Shown here: one piece after another, positions 1 through 8,084 of the stretch
Layout: each line of letters begins with the position of its first letter
Position numbering within the stretch: the first letter of the stretch is position 1
DNA from: an uncultured Lachnospiraceae bacterium
Lineage (GTDB): Bacteria; Bacillota; Clostridia; Lachnospirales; Lachnospiraceae
DNA length: 64,000 nt
Direction: 5' to 3'
Assembly (NCBI GenBank): GCA_934317845.1
Contig: CAKRES010000008.1
Span: forward strand, 1-64,000
The notes under the pieces: model-generated
What the model saw: the letters and a program-made list of their open reading frames with translations, nothing else
Database searches by the model: none
What the model was told of the DNA's origin: nothing
Made by a program: the position numbers and the translations under genes

Positions 1-240
1 CACATTATTATCATGCCAATCCGCATCAGATTGTATGTCTGTTTGGGCATTCACAAATAATCCCTCATCCAATTTGCTTTCAATATGCGAAGCATTTTCA
101 TCAATATTAATCTTGTTACTATCTGTTTCTTTTTTTTCTTCCAATGATACTTTTCCGTCCGGATAACATCCGGTTACCCCCAAACATATCATCAATGCTA
201 TACTACTTAACATCCCAATTTTTCTTATTTTCTTTTTCAC
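1..240 (-). CDS. Putative secreted lipoprotein, N-terminal part (cut by window edge)
   Basis: The reading frame starts at a GTG (240) behind AGGAG and stays open for 80 codons to the window edge. The N-terminus is a classic lipoprotein signal: KKKIRK, a hydrophobic stretch, then lipobox VTGC, with the lipidated Cys at about residue 25. After it comes a charged, low-complexity region rich in K, E, D and N. It is divergent from the AgrA/AgrC-like pair, so it may be a target of that system (inference). Function is not recognised. The signal peptide is the only family-independent evidence. Confidence 0.75.
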   Translation of the reverse strand, partial: MKKKIRKIGMLSSIALMICLGVTGCYPDGKVSLEEKKETDSNKINIDENASHIESKLDEGLFVNAQTDIQSDADWHDNNV

Positions 241-589
241 TAATCATCTTCTCCTTTCAATTAAAAGGGAAAACCAATTTAAAAATTTAGTTTCCCTCTG
301 TTTATGCAATTGTACTACTTTTCTTTTTTGTGAGACCAATGACAACTCTCATTATCTTTATTTTTGCCATGATTTCAATCCCTATTGCACCAAACGACAT
401 TTACCGTCCATTTTTGGTCGATTTACGCATTTTCTTTACGATGTAAGGTGCTTGTAAAACCAGATAACAAAACACATAATTAGCCAAAATTATAATTAAA
501 TTGTCTTTTCATGCGCATTTTTTGCATTTGGAAATTCTATATGATAAGATATATGTAAATATACTTTCATTAGAAAACCAGGTGCAAAA
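241..589. promoter_or_regulatory. Divergent intergenic region with possible LytTR-type direct repeat
   Basis: This 349-base gap holds no credible gene. ATTTAC occurs at 399-404 and again at 421-426, a 22-base period, and CTTTAC follows at 434-439. LytTR-family regulators such as AgrA bind about 9-base direct repeats two helical turns apart, so this is a candidate operator between the divergent lipoprotein and regulator genes. A weak promoter for the lipoprotein (TTGGTC at 334-339, 19-base spacer, TACAAT at 309-314 on the minus strand) lies about 60 bases away. Match to the published LytTR consensus is only partial. Confidence 0.3.
522..550 (+). promoter_or_regulatory. Sigma-A-like promoter of the AgrA/AgrC-like pair
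   Basis: TTGCAT (522-527), a 17-base spacer and TAAGAT (545-550), followed 39 bases later by the ATG at 590 behind a weak AGGTG. Confidence 0.55.
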
Positions 590-1297
590 ATGCGTATTTT
601 AATTTGTGATGACGATACTCTGATAATTGAACAATTACAGAAATATATTGAATCCTACTTCGAGTCAAATCATTTAAAATGTCCCGAGTTAGTTTCCTTT
701 ACCAGTGGCGAAGCTTTATTAGCTGATAAAAACGAAAAAGATATTGTTTTTCTGGATATTGAGATGCCCGGTATGAATGGGATTTTCGTAGGAAATGAAT
801 TAAAAAAAACAAATAAAAATGTCATAATTTTTGTTGTTACCTCTTATTCCGAATATTTGGATGAGGCAATGCGTTTTCATGTATTCCGCTATCTTTCCAA
901 GCCTTTGGACAAACAGCGTTTTTTCCGAAATATGAAAGATGCCTTAACATATTACAATTCCATTACTACCCAAATTCCTGTTGAAACTAAGCAGGGGGTG
1001 TATTCGTTTCCCGCTTCTCAAATCATTGCCATAGAAGCACAGGGACGAAAAGTAATTGTACATACTGCCCGACAGGATTTTGACTCCATTCATAATATGG
1101 ACTACTGGCTGGAGCTGCTCCCCAAAAACAGCTTTTTCCAAACACACAGGAGCTTTATTGTTAATTTCGAACATATTGTAGACTTTGATCATTCCACCAT
1201 ACATTTATCGAATCAGCAGATTACCGCCTACCTGACACGCAGAAAGTACAGCTCCTTTAAAAATGCTTATCTACTATATCTGGAAAGTATGAGGTGA
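590..1297 (+). CDS. LytTR-family response regulator (AgrA/ComE-like)
   Basis: 235 aa. The N-terminal receiver domain has the acidic pair DDD at residues 7-9, phospho-acceptor Asp56 in FLDIEMPG and a Lys in LSKPLD near 110. The C-terminal half is a LytTR DNA-binding domain (about 135-230) with the family's IIAIEAQGRKVIV, FFQTHRSFIVN and LTRRKYSSF patterns. LytTR regulators bind direct repeats and usually answer to a peptide-sensing kinase. The cognate kinase follows 6 bases downstream. The ribosome-binding site (AGGTG) is weak. No agrB or agrD gene is visible nearby, so the signal is unknown. Confidence 0.9.
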   Translation: MRILICDDDTLIIEQLQKYIESYFESNHLKCPELVSFTSGEALLADKNEKDIVFLDIEMPGMNGIFVGNELKKTNKNVIIFVVTSYSEYLDEAMRFHVFRYLSKPLDKQRFFRNMKDALTYYNSITTQIPVETKQGVYSFPASQIIAIEAQGRKVIVHTARQDFDSIHNMDYWLELLPKNSFFQTHRSFIVNFEHIVDFDHSTIHLSNQQITAYLTRRKYSSFKNAYLLYLESMR

Positions 1298-1303
1298 AAA
1301 TAA

Positions 1304-2602
1304 ATGGAACATATCGTTTTACTTCTTTTTAGCTTTTTTACAGAAGCGGTTATATTATGGCAATACGCCTCCAGCCTTTTTACCTCTTCTTATAGCAATA
1401 AAATAAAACTGGCACTATTGAGTGCTTTTTATGCTATATTGTTTCTTATTTCCCTGCTAGGACAAACATGGCTTAATCTCATCAGCTATTTTGTGATTAA
1501 CACTATTTTTCTTTATATGTTGTTTAAGCTCAAGTTGTTATTGGCACTCTTCCATTCCGCTATACTTACAGCGATTATGGGAATATCTGAACTTGCAGTT
1601 TTCGGAATTATGTCAAGATTCTTTCCACATTTTCTCTTAGAAGCAGATGCCGGAATTATTTTTTATACGGTTTTTAGCAAGATTTTATTTTTTGCTGTCA
1701 TCTATTTATTAATTCATCTGTTCAAAGGAAAAAATATAAATCATGAACAGTACGATCGCTCGGGACTTCTTTTAATGCTAATTCCGGTTTCGTCTATTTT
1801 TATTATGTTTACTTTTCTTGCTATTGGTGAAACATCAGCCTTTGCCCCACCTGTTGATTTTTTGGTAACTATCTGTGCTGTTTTTCTGCTGATGGTCAAT
1901 CTGCTTGTATTCGGCATCAACCAATATAATCAGAAAAAATCACAGGAATATACCGATATGCAGTTGTTGCTCCAGAAAGAATCGGATTTCGCCCAATACT
2001 ATGAAATGATACTTTCACGAAGTGAAAACCAAAGTATTCTGATTCATGATATAAAAAAACATCTTCAGTCTATCAAATTGCTAAATGATAAGAACGAACC
2101 TGACAAAATAAATGCATATATACAACAGCTTATGGAATCTTCTGACTTAAAAGAAACCTCAAAAGTCTGCGATAATGAAATGCTGAATGCAATTCTCTGC
2201 CGCTATCAGCGGCAATGCAACGAGAAGCACATTGTTTTTCATACTGATATCAGAAGTGATACTGTTCAAAATATTTACCAGCACGATTTGACATCGTTAT
2301 TCTGTAACTTATTGGATAATGCAGTGGAATCAGCAGATAACATCCCTGATTCTTTTATTGAGCTTACCGTAGAAAAAAAGGAAAATTCACCTTTTATTAT
2401 TATCATACTCATAAATTCCTGCCGAAGCACCCCTGTGTATGATCAGGATGGACTTCCTGTATCCCATAAAGCAAATAAGGGCAGACATGGCTTCGGAATC
2501 AAGAGTATTAAAAAAGTCGTGAAACAATATCACGGAAATTTGCAAATGTATTATGATAATGATTCCGGTACTTTCCATACAATCATAACCCTGAAACAGT
2601 AA
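1304..2602 (+). CDS. AgrC-like sensor histidine kinase (GHKL type)
   Basis: 432 aa. The first ~205 residues form about six hydrophobic segments, typical of the AgrC/ComD membrane sensor. The cytoplasmic part has the phospho-acceptor His at about 248 (ILIHDIKKH), an N box (LFCNLLDNAVES) and a glycine box (GFGIKSIKKV) of a GHKL ATPase. It follows the LytTR regulator by 6 bases and must be co-transcribed with it; a strong terminator follows directly. Ligand is unknown. In the family it is often a secreted peptide. Confidence 0.9.
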   Translation: MEHIVLLLFSFFTEAVILWQYASSLFTSSYSNKIKLALLSAFYAILFLISLLGQTWLNLISYFVINTIFLYMLFKLKLLLALFHSAILTAIMGISELAVFGIMSRFFPHFLLEADAGIIFYTVFSKILFFAVIYLLIHLFKGKNINHEQYDRSGLLLMLIPVSSIFIMFTFLAIGETSAFAPPVDFLVTICAVFLLMVNLLVFGINQYNQKKSQEYTDMQLLLQKESDFAQYYEMILSRSENQSILIHDIKKHLQSIKLLNDKNEPDKINAYIQQLMESSDLKETSKVCDNEMLNAILCRYQRQCNEKHIVFHTDIRSDTVQNIYQHDLTSLFCNLLDNAVESADNIPDSFIELTVEKKENSPFIIIILINSCRSTPVYDQDGLPVSHKANKGRHGFGIKSIKKVVKQYHGNLQMYYDNDSGTFHTIITLKQ

Positions 2603-2604
2603 AC

Positions 2605-2652
2605 GCTAAAAAATTAGGCAATCACAAACTTTTTATGTGATTGCCTTTTTAG
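2605..2652 (+). terminator. Rho-independent terminator after the two-component pair
   Basis: Perfect 11-base arms AGGCAATCACA (2616-2626) and TGTGATTGCCT (2636-2646) followed by T5. Outer GCTAAAAA/TTTTTAGC bases extend the stem. Confidence 0.9.
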
Positions 2653-2762
2653 CGCATTTCTGTATGGATTTATAATGCCTACGATGCTTATAAATAAACA
2701 GCTTATATCCGCTGTGATATCGAATATTCTTATAAAATTGTTTTTCTTCCTTTACAACAAAT

Positions 2763-2786
2763 ATGGAGCAGATTTCTCTGCTCCAT
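2763..2786 (-). terminator. Hairpin downstream of the Rpn nuclease gene
   Basis: Perfect 10-base arms ATGGAGCAGA and TCTGCTCCAT with a 4-base loop lie 16 bases after the minus-strand stop codon. The T-tract is poor (ATTTGTTG), so termination may be partial. Confidence 0.6.
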
Positions 2787-2801
2787 ACGCACACCTTATA
2801 A

Positions 2802-3602
2802 TCAGACAAGAACTGCTTCCTGCTTTACGATTTCTTTCACTTCATCCAAAGACAAGCCGGAATAACGTGCCATTTTCTCAACGGATGTTTCGCCATCACG
2901 AATCATACGAACAACGAACTCACGTGTTACTTCTTCACGCTCCTGATTTCTCATTTCTTCAATTGCTTTGCACATACTCTCAACTCCTTTCGCATCTTCC
3001 TTGAAGTATCTGACTCTGTCTGCCAGTTTTCCATAAAACATATCATCCGCATCGATACAGGAAAAATCATGCATCAGCTTCCCGATATCCGAATCCCCTC
3101 GATATGCTCCATTCACATACAGGATGTGGGAACCGTCATCAAAAAATTCATCGGTTTCCAGAATTTTTCTCTCTACTCTGTATATCGGCTCTCCTTTTCC
3201 TATCACATCATGCTCCGTAATAAATATCACATATGTTTCTGGAAGAGAATTGACATCTTCCTGTGGTGCAAGTGCATTGGCATCCAACATACTGCTGTTG
3301 TGTCTTGCACGCTTTCGTCCTGCTCCCTTATCCGCTCGCTGCACCTCTATATCGTATTCCTTATTCTCAGAATCCGTAGCCTTTACATCCAGCCTAACGG
3401 AACGCCCCTGCAAATTCTGGATGACATATTCCGTTTTAGAATGAAGAACCTTAAGGTCCTCTTTATTCATTATAATACGCAGAACAAGCTCCGCACATTC
3501 ATCATGATCTTCAAAGCATTTCTTCAAAAAATCGTCATCAAACCGGCGAAATCCTCTTATTCTCTGCATATCCTGCTCGTGTTTTTGTTGCTTTGTCAGC
3601 AA
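2802..3602 (-). CDS. Rpn-family recombination-promoting nuclease / PD-(D/E)XK transposase-like protein
   Basis: 266 aa from the preferred start, a TTG at 3602 preceded by GGAGGTGATAAGA. The open frame runs to a GTG at 3677, but that codon overlaps its own GGAGG and is unlikely. The core matches the Rpn/PDDEXK_2 family: RSVRLDVKATD and YDIEVQRA carry the Asp and Glu-x-Gln of the nuclease site, followed by KRARHNSSMLDAN, LPETYVIFITE and YVNGAYRGD. A helical tail ends in a possible small HTH (SVEKMARYSGLSLDEVKEIV). Rpn proteins act as endonucleases that promote RecA-independent recombination; several are phage-defence or toxin-like. It lies in an accessory region beside a toxin-antitoxin pair and an IS. 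Confidence 0.85.
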   Translation of the reverse strand: MLTKQQKHEQDMQRIRGFRRFDDDFLKKCFEDHDECAELVLRIIMNKEDLKVLHSKTEYVIQNLQGRSVRLDVKATDSENKEYDIEVQRADKGAGRKRARHNSSMLDANALAPQEDVNSLPETYVIFITEHDVIGKGEPIYRVERKILETDEFFDDGSHILYVNGAYRGDSDIGKLMHDFSCIDADDMFYGKLADRVRYFKEDAKGVESMCKAIEEMRNQEREEVTREFVVRMIRDGETSVEKMARYSGLSLDEVKEIVKQEAVLV

Positions 3603-3802
3603 TCTTATCACCTCCAAATCTCTTCGGTGTTCTTCCTGTATTTCTGACCTCTGGTTATAGTATACACGAAAAAACACCTCCCGCCTACTAATTAATACAA
3701 ATAAAATTTCAAGACAATTATGTTTGTAACTATATCAGTTTTTTCCTCCTAAATTTACAATTTCCTGCCACATTTGGGGCAGAAATAAACCCTATCTTCC
3801 TT

Positions 3803-5068
3803 TTAGCGTATGACACTTTCCTCTGTTTTCTCGGTCTTAATTTCAGGTTTCATAATAAATTCATCTGCATTCAGAGTGAGTTCACGATGATCCTTTACAG
3901 CCATTTTGATTTTATGAAGATCCTGCCCCAGTTGGAATGCTCGAAATAATTCTATTTTTCTCTCGTATCCCTCTCCAATTAGGCGAATCCTTCTTTCATC
4001 AATTTGTGAATCCAGTCCATACATTCCCTCAACAAAAGAACGTGCCGGCAGTTTTGTAACATCCAACAGATTTCTGTCTGATACCAAGTTAAGAAGCTTT
4101 AATTCATCACTTGCAAAGCTTTCCGTTTTTATGCTAAGCAGCCCTTTGTCAGTTGACGGTACACTGTCCTGTACAAACAGACACTTACCACTGTCATAAA
4201 TAGGAGCAGGCATCACAAACTGTAAAGATTCTGCATCTCTCAAAACGGACACATTATTAAGGTGACGGTCTCTTCCTGACAGCACAAAATCAGATAAAAT
4301 CATATAGTCCAGATAATTTCTAAGTATTCCTTCATCTAATCCATGCTTTCCACACACCTTTATAAAATGTTCAAAGTAAGATACATCATTACTCCTTTTT
4401 TCGGAGCAGACTACATCATATGCAGATATAAGTTCTAATTTCTGAGACGTGAAAAGCTTTGAATAACAGCCATAATCATAACCTCGCCCGTTAATCCTGA
4501 TAAGCTTATATTCTGTATAATTCTCAAAATTTTGCATTTGATGCAGCTTTGAGGCTATCACTTCATTAATACTTTCAGAGGATAAATAATCCCTGTTTCC
4601 TTTCAGCAGACCACGTTCCCCATTTAAAATTGTCCAACTCTTTTCCAGTGTTCCCTGCAGGGAACCGTTTGGAGTATAGTGGGGAATCTCGTCATTATCT
4701 CCTTCCACTTCACCAAGCAAAATATTCCCATGGAAGTCATTATCAAAAAGATTAACCTCCTTCCACGTCATGCCTGAATCCAACGGTGAAATCCAGTAAT
4801 AATCAGTCAAAGACAATCCCAAATTTCTTAACAGATAATCTTCCGGTCCAAGCAGTCCCTTATTTTCAAGCATCTGCCTGATATTACCCTGACTAATAGG
4901 TATAGACCTTCTTTTCCACCATTGCTTTAGCCAGTCAAAATTATTGACATCATGCAACGGCGCCAACTCAGGATTTATTAATTGCTGATGAAATTTATAA
5001 ACACTGCCATCATCTGCAAAATCTATACTCGTTATGATTTCATCCTTTCGCTTTAATACATAATTCAT
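3803..5068 (-). CDS. HipA-like Ser/Thr protein kinase toxin
   Basis: 421 aa from the ATG at 5068, behind AGGAG; a further in-frame ATG at 5086 lacks a site. HipA-family kinases phosphorylate cellular targets such as aminoacyl-tRNA synthetases and slow growth. Visible signature: catalytic loop GRDRHLNN (Asp267) and metal-binding IYDSG (Asp292), spaced as in HipA. A glycine-rich stretch NGSLQG lies near 134-139. The first ~130 residues are unlike the short HipA N1 domain and are not recognised. The gene overlaps the upstream XRE gene by 29 bases, a HipB-HipA type arrangement. The target is unknown. Confidence 0.8.
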   Translation of the reverse strand: MNYVLKRKDEIITSIDFADDGSVYKFHQQLINPELAPLHDVNNFDWLKQWWKRRSIPISQGNIRQMLENKGLLGPEDYLLRNLGLSLTDYYWISPLDSGMTWKEVNLFDNDFHGNILLGEVEGDNDEIPHYTPNGSLQGTLEKSWTILNGERGLLKGNRDYLSSESINEVIASKLHQMQNFENYTEYKLIRINGRGYDYGCYSKLFTSQKLELISAYDVVCSEKRSNDVSYFEHFIKVCGKHGLDEGILRNYLDYMILSDFVLSGRDRHLNNVSVLRDAESLQFVMPAPIYDSGKCLFVQDSVPSTDKGLLSIKTESFASDELKLLNLVSDRNLLDVTKLPARSFVEGMYGLDSQIDERRIRLIGEGYERKIELFRAFQLGQDLHKIKMAVKDHRELTLNADEFIMKPEIKTEKTEESVIR

Positions 5069-5468
5069 ACATCTCCTCCATTTCATGTTTCTGTATCATC
5101 TTTTCCATCTGCCATTTCGCTATACTGTCAATAAACAGGGTTGCTTCCTTTTTTACAGGACACAGTTTCTCTTTAAATGCCTTGTTATGATATTTGAATT
5201 CCAGTATATACTGTTTATTCCTGATATTCACTGACCCATTCACCGCATATTCCTCTGAGTAAACTGTTATCTGTTTATTACATAATCCATATAATTCATC
5301 CATTGAAAGCCCCAATATACCGGCAAGTTTAAATACTATTCCGGCTCTGATGTTAGCGATATCCACCTTACAATTCACAATATCATTCAGTGTGCTGTAA
5401 GGTATTCCACTTATCTCTGACAATTTATACAGAGACAATTTCTTCCGATATAATAACTCTTTTAACAT
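5040..5468 (-). CDS. HipB-like XRE antitoxin/repressor
   Basis: 142 aa. The chosen start is the ATG at 5468 behind GAGGTGATATT; the longer frame to 5489 has no site. Residues 1-60 are a Cro/C1-type helix-turn-helix (KKLSLYKLSEISGIPYSTL, then IVNCK), as in HipB. The rest is a charged tail that may contact the kinase. It is the first gene of the pair and overlaps hipA by 29 bases, so translation is probably coupled. The promoter just upstream contains an inverted repeat between -35 and -10, consistent with autorepression. Confidence 0.8.
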   Translation of the reverse strand: MLKELLYRKKLSLYKLSEISGIPYSTLNDIVNCKVDIANIRAGIVFKLAGILGLSMDELYGLCNKQITVYSEEYAVNGSVNIRNKQYILEFKYHNKAFKEKLCPVKKEATLFIDSIAKWQMEKMIQKHEMEEMYELCIKAKG

Positions 5469-5489
5469 AATATCACCTCTTCCGTCCAA

Positions 5490-5518
5490 ATTATACCGCT
5501 ATGTCGGTGTATATTCAA
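5490..5518 (-). promoter_or_regulatory. Promoter of the HipBA-like pair
   Basis: On the minus strand TTGAAT (5513-5518), an exact 17-base spacer and TATAAT (5490-5495), 22 bases before the antitoxin ATG. Confidence 0.75.
5492..5511. promoter_or_regulatory. Probable operator of the HipB-like repressor
   Basis: Imperfect palindrome centred between the -35 and -10 boxes. The core ACCG (5495-5498) and CGGT (5505-5508) are perfect inverted arms 6 bases apart, with further matches outside; 14 of 20 positions are symmetric. A bound HTH dimer here would block RNA polymerase. Binding by this HipB is inferred from position only. Confidence 0.55.
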
Positions 5519-5621
5519 GATGACTTTATGATTTCCAAAACCTTATATCTTTAATCATCATCCCCAAACATTGCCGCCAATGATGCCTTTGTGAATGCGA
5601 ACATAATAAAATTGCAATATA

Positions 5622-5664
5622 AAAAGAGGCTGTCGCACTAAGTAATTAGTGCGCAGCCTCTTTT
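5622..5664. repeat. IS left-end hairpin
   Basis: AAAAGAGGCTG and CGCACTAA pair with TTAGTGCG and CAGCCTCTTTT, with one bulged T and a 4-base loop. It ends in a T-tract, so it can stop outside transcription from entering the element. Confidence 0.8.
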
Positions 5665-5721
5665 CTGTGCAAAAAAATACAGCCGGGCTTCGAAAAATCC
5701 GGCTGTTGGTGTAAAATATAA

Positions 5722-6728
5722 GTATGCGAAAACCTATATTTTTACATAAGAATTGGATATCAACTAAAACTTCCTTTAAATTTGGAAGCAATCATCCCAG
5801 AAGATGATTCTGTGCGATTACTAAGTCAGTTTGTGGAGGAAATGGATTTGACTGACCTGTATTCTACCTATGAAAGAATAAATTCAGTATCGCCAAGAAC
5901 ACTTCTGAAGATTGTACTTTACTCTTACATGAACGGGGACTATTCTTCTCGTTCTATGGAACTGAACTGTAAAAGGGATATCAATTTTATGTTTCTTTTG
6001 GAAGGGACACCAGTTCCAGATCATGCAACGTTTGCACGATTCCGAAGCATTCATTTTGCACCTTGTTCAAAGCGTATTCTTGCTGAAATGTCAAATACAC
6101 TTTATGATCTTGGTGAAATTTCAGGTGAAACCATTTTTATTGATGGTACAAAAATGGACAACTATCCTATATAAAACCTGCCAACTACGAAATTTCTTAA
6201 ACTCGTAAATACAAAAATGATATTGGGAAAATTGAAAACATGGAGTATGATTCTGCGGCGGATACCTATATCTGCCGGAACGGAAAGAAGTTAAAGGTGG
6301 AATGTGTCCGCCATGCAAAAAGCAAAACCGGCTATGTAAGTGAAAAAACGATTTATAAATGTGAGGACTGTAATGGATGTCCTTATAAAAGTGAATGTAT
6401 CAAAGGCAACAACTGTAAAACACCTATGGAAGAGAGGACAAAAACGCTTCAAGTTGCAAAAACATTTTTGAAACAAAGAAAAGAAGATTTGGAACGGATT
6501 CTTTCAGATGAAGGAATTCTTTTCAGAACAAATCGGAGTATACAGGCAGAGGGATCTTTTGGCAATTTGAAGCAGGATATGCAGTTTCGAAGATATTTAA
6601 GCAAGGGAACGTTGAATGTACTTGCAGAAAGCACACTACTTGCCATGGCAAGAAATATAAATAAACTTCATAATAAGATTCAAAATGAAAGAACCGGAAC
6701 GCATTTGTTCCCGATAAAAAGTGCCTAA
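5722..6728 (+). pseudogene. IS1182-family transposase, internally deleted and frameshifted
   Basis: The N-terminal part (frame open from about 5722, reading ENLYFYIRIGYQ, LEAIIPEDDSVRLL, then HATFARFR and IFIDGTKMDN) and the C-terminal part (KYKNDIGKIENM, the cysteine-rich CEDCNGCPYKSEC, EGSFGNLKQDMQFRRY) are both recognisable IS1182-type DDE transposase. They are in different frames, and the central catalytic portion of roughly 200 residues is missing at a junction near 6165-6180. An in-frame TAA at 6198 breaks the C-terminal segment as well. No upstream ATG is in frame with the N-terminal part. It cannot encode an active enzyme. Confidence 0.85.
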
Positions 6729-6852
6729 ATTTAGACTTTTCAAAATGAATTTTCAAGTCATCAAAAATGGCTTATTAAAGTGCGCGCTTGTTATCGAGTA
6801 ACATGGTAAATCTGGGATTTTTGATGAACTTTGTTTTTAAAACAGCAAAAAT

Positions 6853-6902
6853 GAAGCTGCCGCTTCACGATTTATTAATCGTTAAAGCGACAGCCCCTTT
6901 TT
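6853..6902. repeat. IS right-end hairpin, also acting as terminator for the FHA operon
   Basis: GCTGCCGCTTCACGATT pairs imperfectly with AATCGTTAAAGCGACAGC around a short AT loop. It sits just past the FHA gene stop codon, and on the minus strand is followed by ATTTTTGCTGTTTT. Confidence 0.6.
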
Positions 6903-6911
6903 TTTCGTTTA

Positions 6912-8063
6912 TTACATCCAGTCTGCCTTATCGCACTGTAATGCTAAGAATACAAATTCCTCATCTGCCAGAACAATAACATCATTATGTTTCATTGGCA
7001 TCGGACCAAATAACAGCTCATCATTGATATAGATCAGATCTCTTGTTTCATCCGGCTGCAGGAAACATTTTTTCGAGCGTGGATCATAGGTAATGATCGC
7101 ATGACGATCTCTGCTGATCTTGCTATTTCCGGATAAACAGATATCCATAGCAGTGGAACGTCCAATGAAATTACGTCCCTGTTTTACTTCGTAGCTTCTT
7201 CCTTTATGTGCACCCTTAATAGCAACCAGCCATCCGATCACCGGATTGGAATTCAGCTCTTCCGGTGTAATGTCATCCGGAATACGACTTGACACGGCAC
7301 TTGCAACAGTGTCCTTTAACGTTGTCTTCTCTTCTTCCTCCTGTGGCGTTTTCTGTGCCTCAAATGGCTGCGGTTTTGCTTCGGTTTCCTCTTTGTTCTC
7401 TGACTCTGGTTTTGCTTCGGTTTCCTCTTTGCTCTCTGACTCTGGTTCTGTTACCACTTCTGGTTCTTCTGAAACAACCGGCTCCTCTGCTACTGCTGCC
7501 ACTGTCTCTGCTTCTTCTACCGCTGCTTCTGCTTCCTCAACAACCACCGGTTCTTCTGTCTTTGCTTCATCCAAAGGAATCTCTGGTTCTGCCAAAGCAC
7601 TTTCTTCCTCCTTGGAAGACTCCGCTTCTTCGATTTCTACAGTATCTTCTTCCAATTCCGGCTCGATCACGATTTCCTGCTCTTCCTCGCGTTTTTCCTC
7701 ATGAGGAACAAATTCTTCTTCCGCCTGCAGCTGCTCCACTTTCTCAGCCGCTACTGCTGCCTCCTGCTCATTTAAACGGATGGTCACCATTTCATCCAGA
7801 GCTTCTTCCTCGTTCGCTGCCACCGCCGGCTCCGGTGTTTCCTGCACCGGCTGGCTGGAAGAAAACATCATACGATCCTCTACTTCCACCTTCTTCTGTG
7901 GTTCCGGCTCTTTGACCGGTGCAACCGGCTCCTCTTTTTTGGCATCCGGATCTTCATATGCTACAGTTTCACTCGGTGCCACCTGCATCCCTGTACAGTG
8001 TGGACAAGAGGTAAACTTATCCTTATCATAAAAATGCCCTCTCTCACATCTGGCTAATCTCAT
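6912..8063 (-). CDS. Zinc-ribbon / acidic linker / FHA-domain protein
   Basis: 383 aa with three parts. Residues 1-25 hold CERGH and CPHC, a small zinc-ribbon-like motif. Residues ~30-265 are a very acidic, low-complexity Glu/Ala/Val/Pro linker with a tandem 12-residue repeat (ESESKEETEAKP, ESENKEETEAKP). The C-terminal ~100 residues are an FHA domain (NFIGRSTAMDICL, KISRDRHAIITYD), which binds phosphothreonine. It is the last gene of the kinase/phosphatase operon, 21 bases after a PP2C gene, with an AAGGAGG site. Likely a reader or scaffold for the operon's kinase. Partners are unknown. Confidence 0.8.
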   Translation of the reverse strand: MRLARCERGHFYDKDKFTSCPHCTGMQVAPSETVAYEDPDAKKEEPVAPVKEPEPQKKVEVEDRMMFSSSQPVQETPEPAVAANEEEALDEMVTIRLNEQEAAVAAEKVEQLQAEEEFVPHEEKREEEQEIVIEPELEEDTVEIEEAESSKEEESALAEPEIPLDEAKTEEPVVVEEAEAAVEEAETVAAVAEEPVVSEEPEVVTEPESESKEETEAKPESENKEETEAKPQPFEAQKTPQEEEEKTTLKDTVASAVSSRIPDDITPEELNSNPVIGWLVAIKGAHKGRSYEVKQGRNFIGRSTAMDICLSGNSKISRDRHAIITYDPRSKKCFLQPDETRDLIYINDELLFGPMPMKHNDVIVLADEEFVFLALQCDKADWM

Positions 8064-8084
8064 GTTACATCCTCCTTTATGTTT

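Larger units (their letters stand above)
5621..6902. mobile_element. Decayed IS1182-family insertion sequence
   Basis: About 1.28 kb bounded by inverted ends: AAAAAGAGGCTGTCGC at 5621-5636 and its complement with one mismatch at 6887-6902. The transposase inside is broken. Each end also folds into its own hairpin. A full IS1182-family element is usually about 1.6-1.9 kb, so several hundred bases have been lost. I could not find a clear target-site duplication. The right end lies 10 bases past the stop codon of the FHA protein gene. Confidence 0.8.

Noticed and set aside
3069..3647. Plus-strand open frames across the Rpn gene
   Set aside because: Antisense to a well-supported minus-strand nuclease gene and without family motifs.
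5558..5791. 77-codon minus-strand open frame
   Set aside because: Lies across the IS left-end hairpin with no ribosome-binding site or start context.
5621..6902. Intact transposase split by programmed frameshift
   Set aside because: About 200 central residues are missing and a stop codon breaks the second part, so frameshifting cannot restore it.
5600..6920. Target-site duplication flanking the IS
   Set aside because: The flanking bases (GCAATAT and TTTCGTT) share no convincing direct repeat.
7246..7915. Long plus-strand open frames rich in Ser or Leu
   Set aside because: They are antisense to the Glu/Ala-rich linker of the FHA protein. Repetitive codon use keeps the opposite strand free of stops; no ribosome-binding site.
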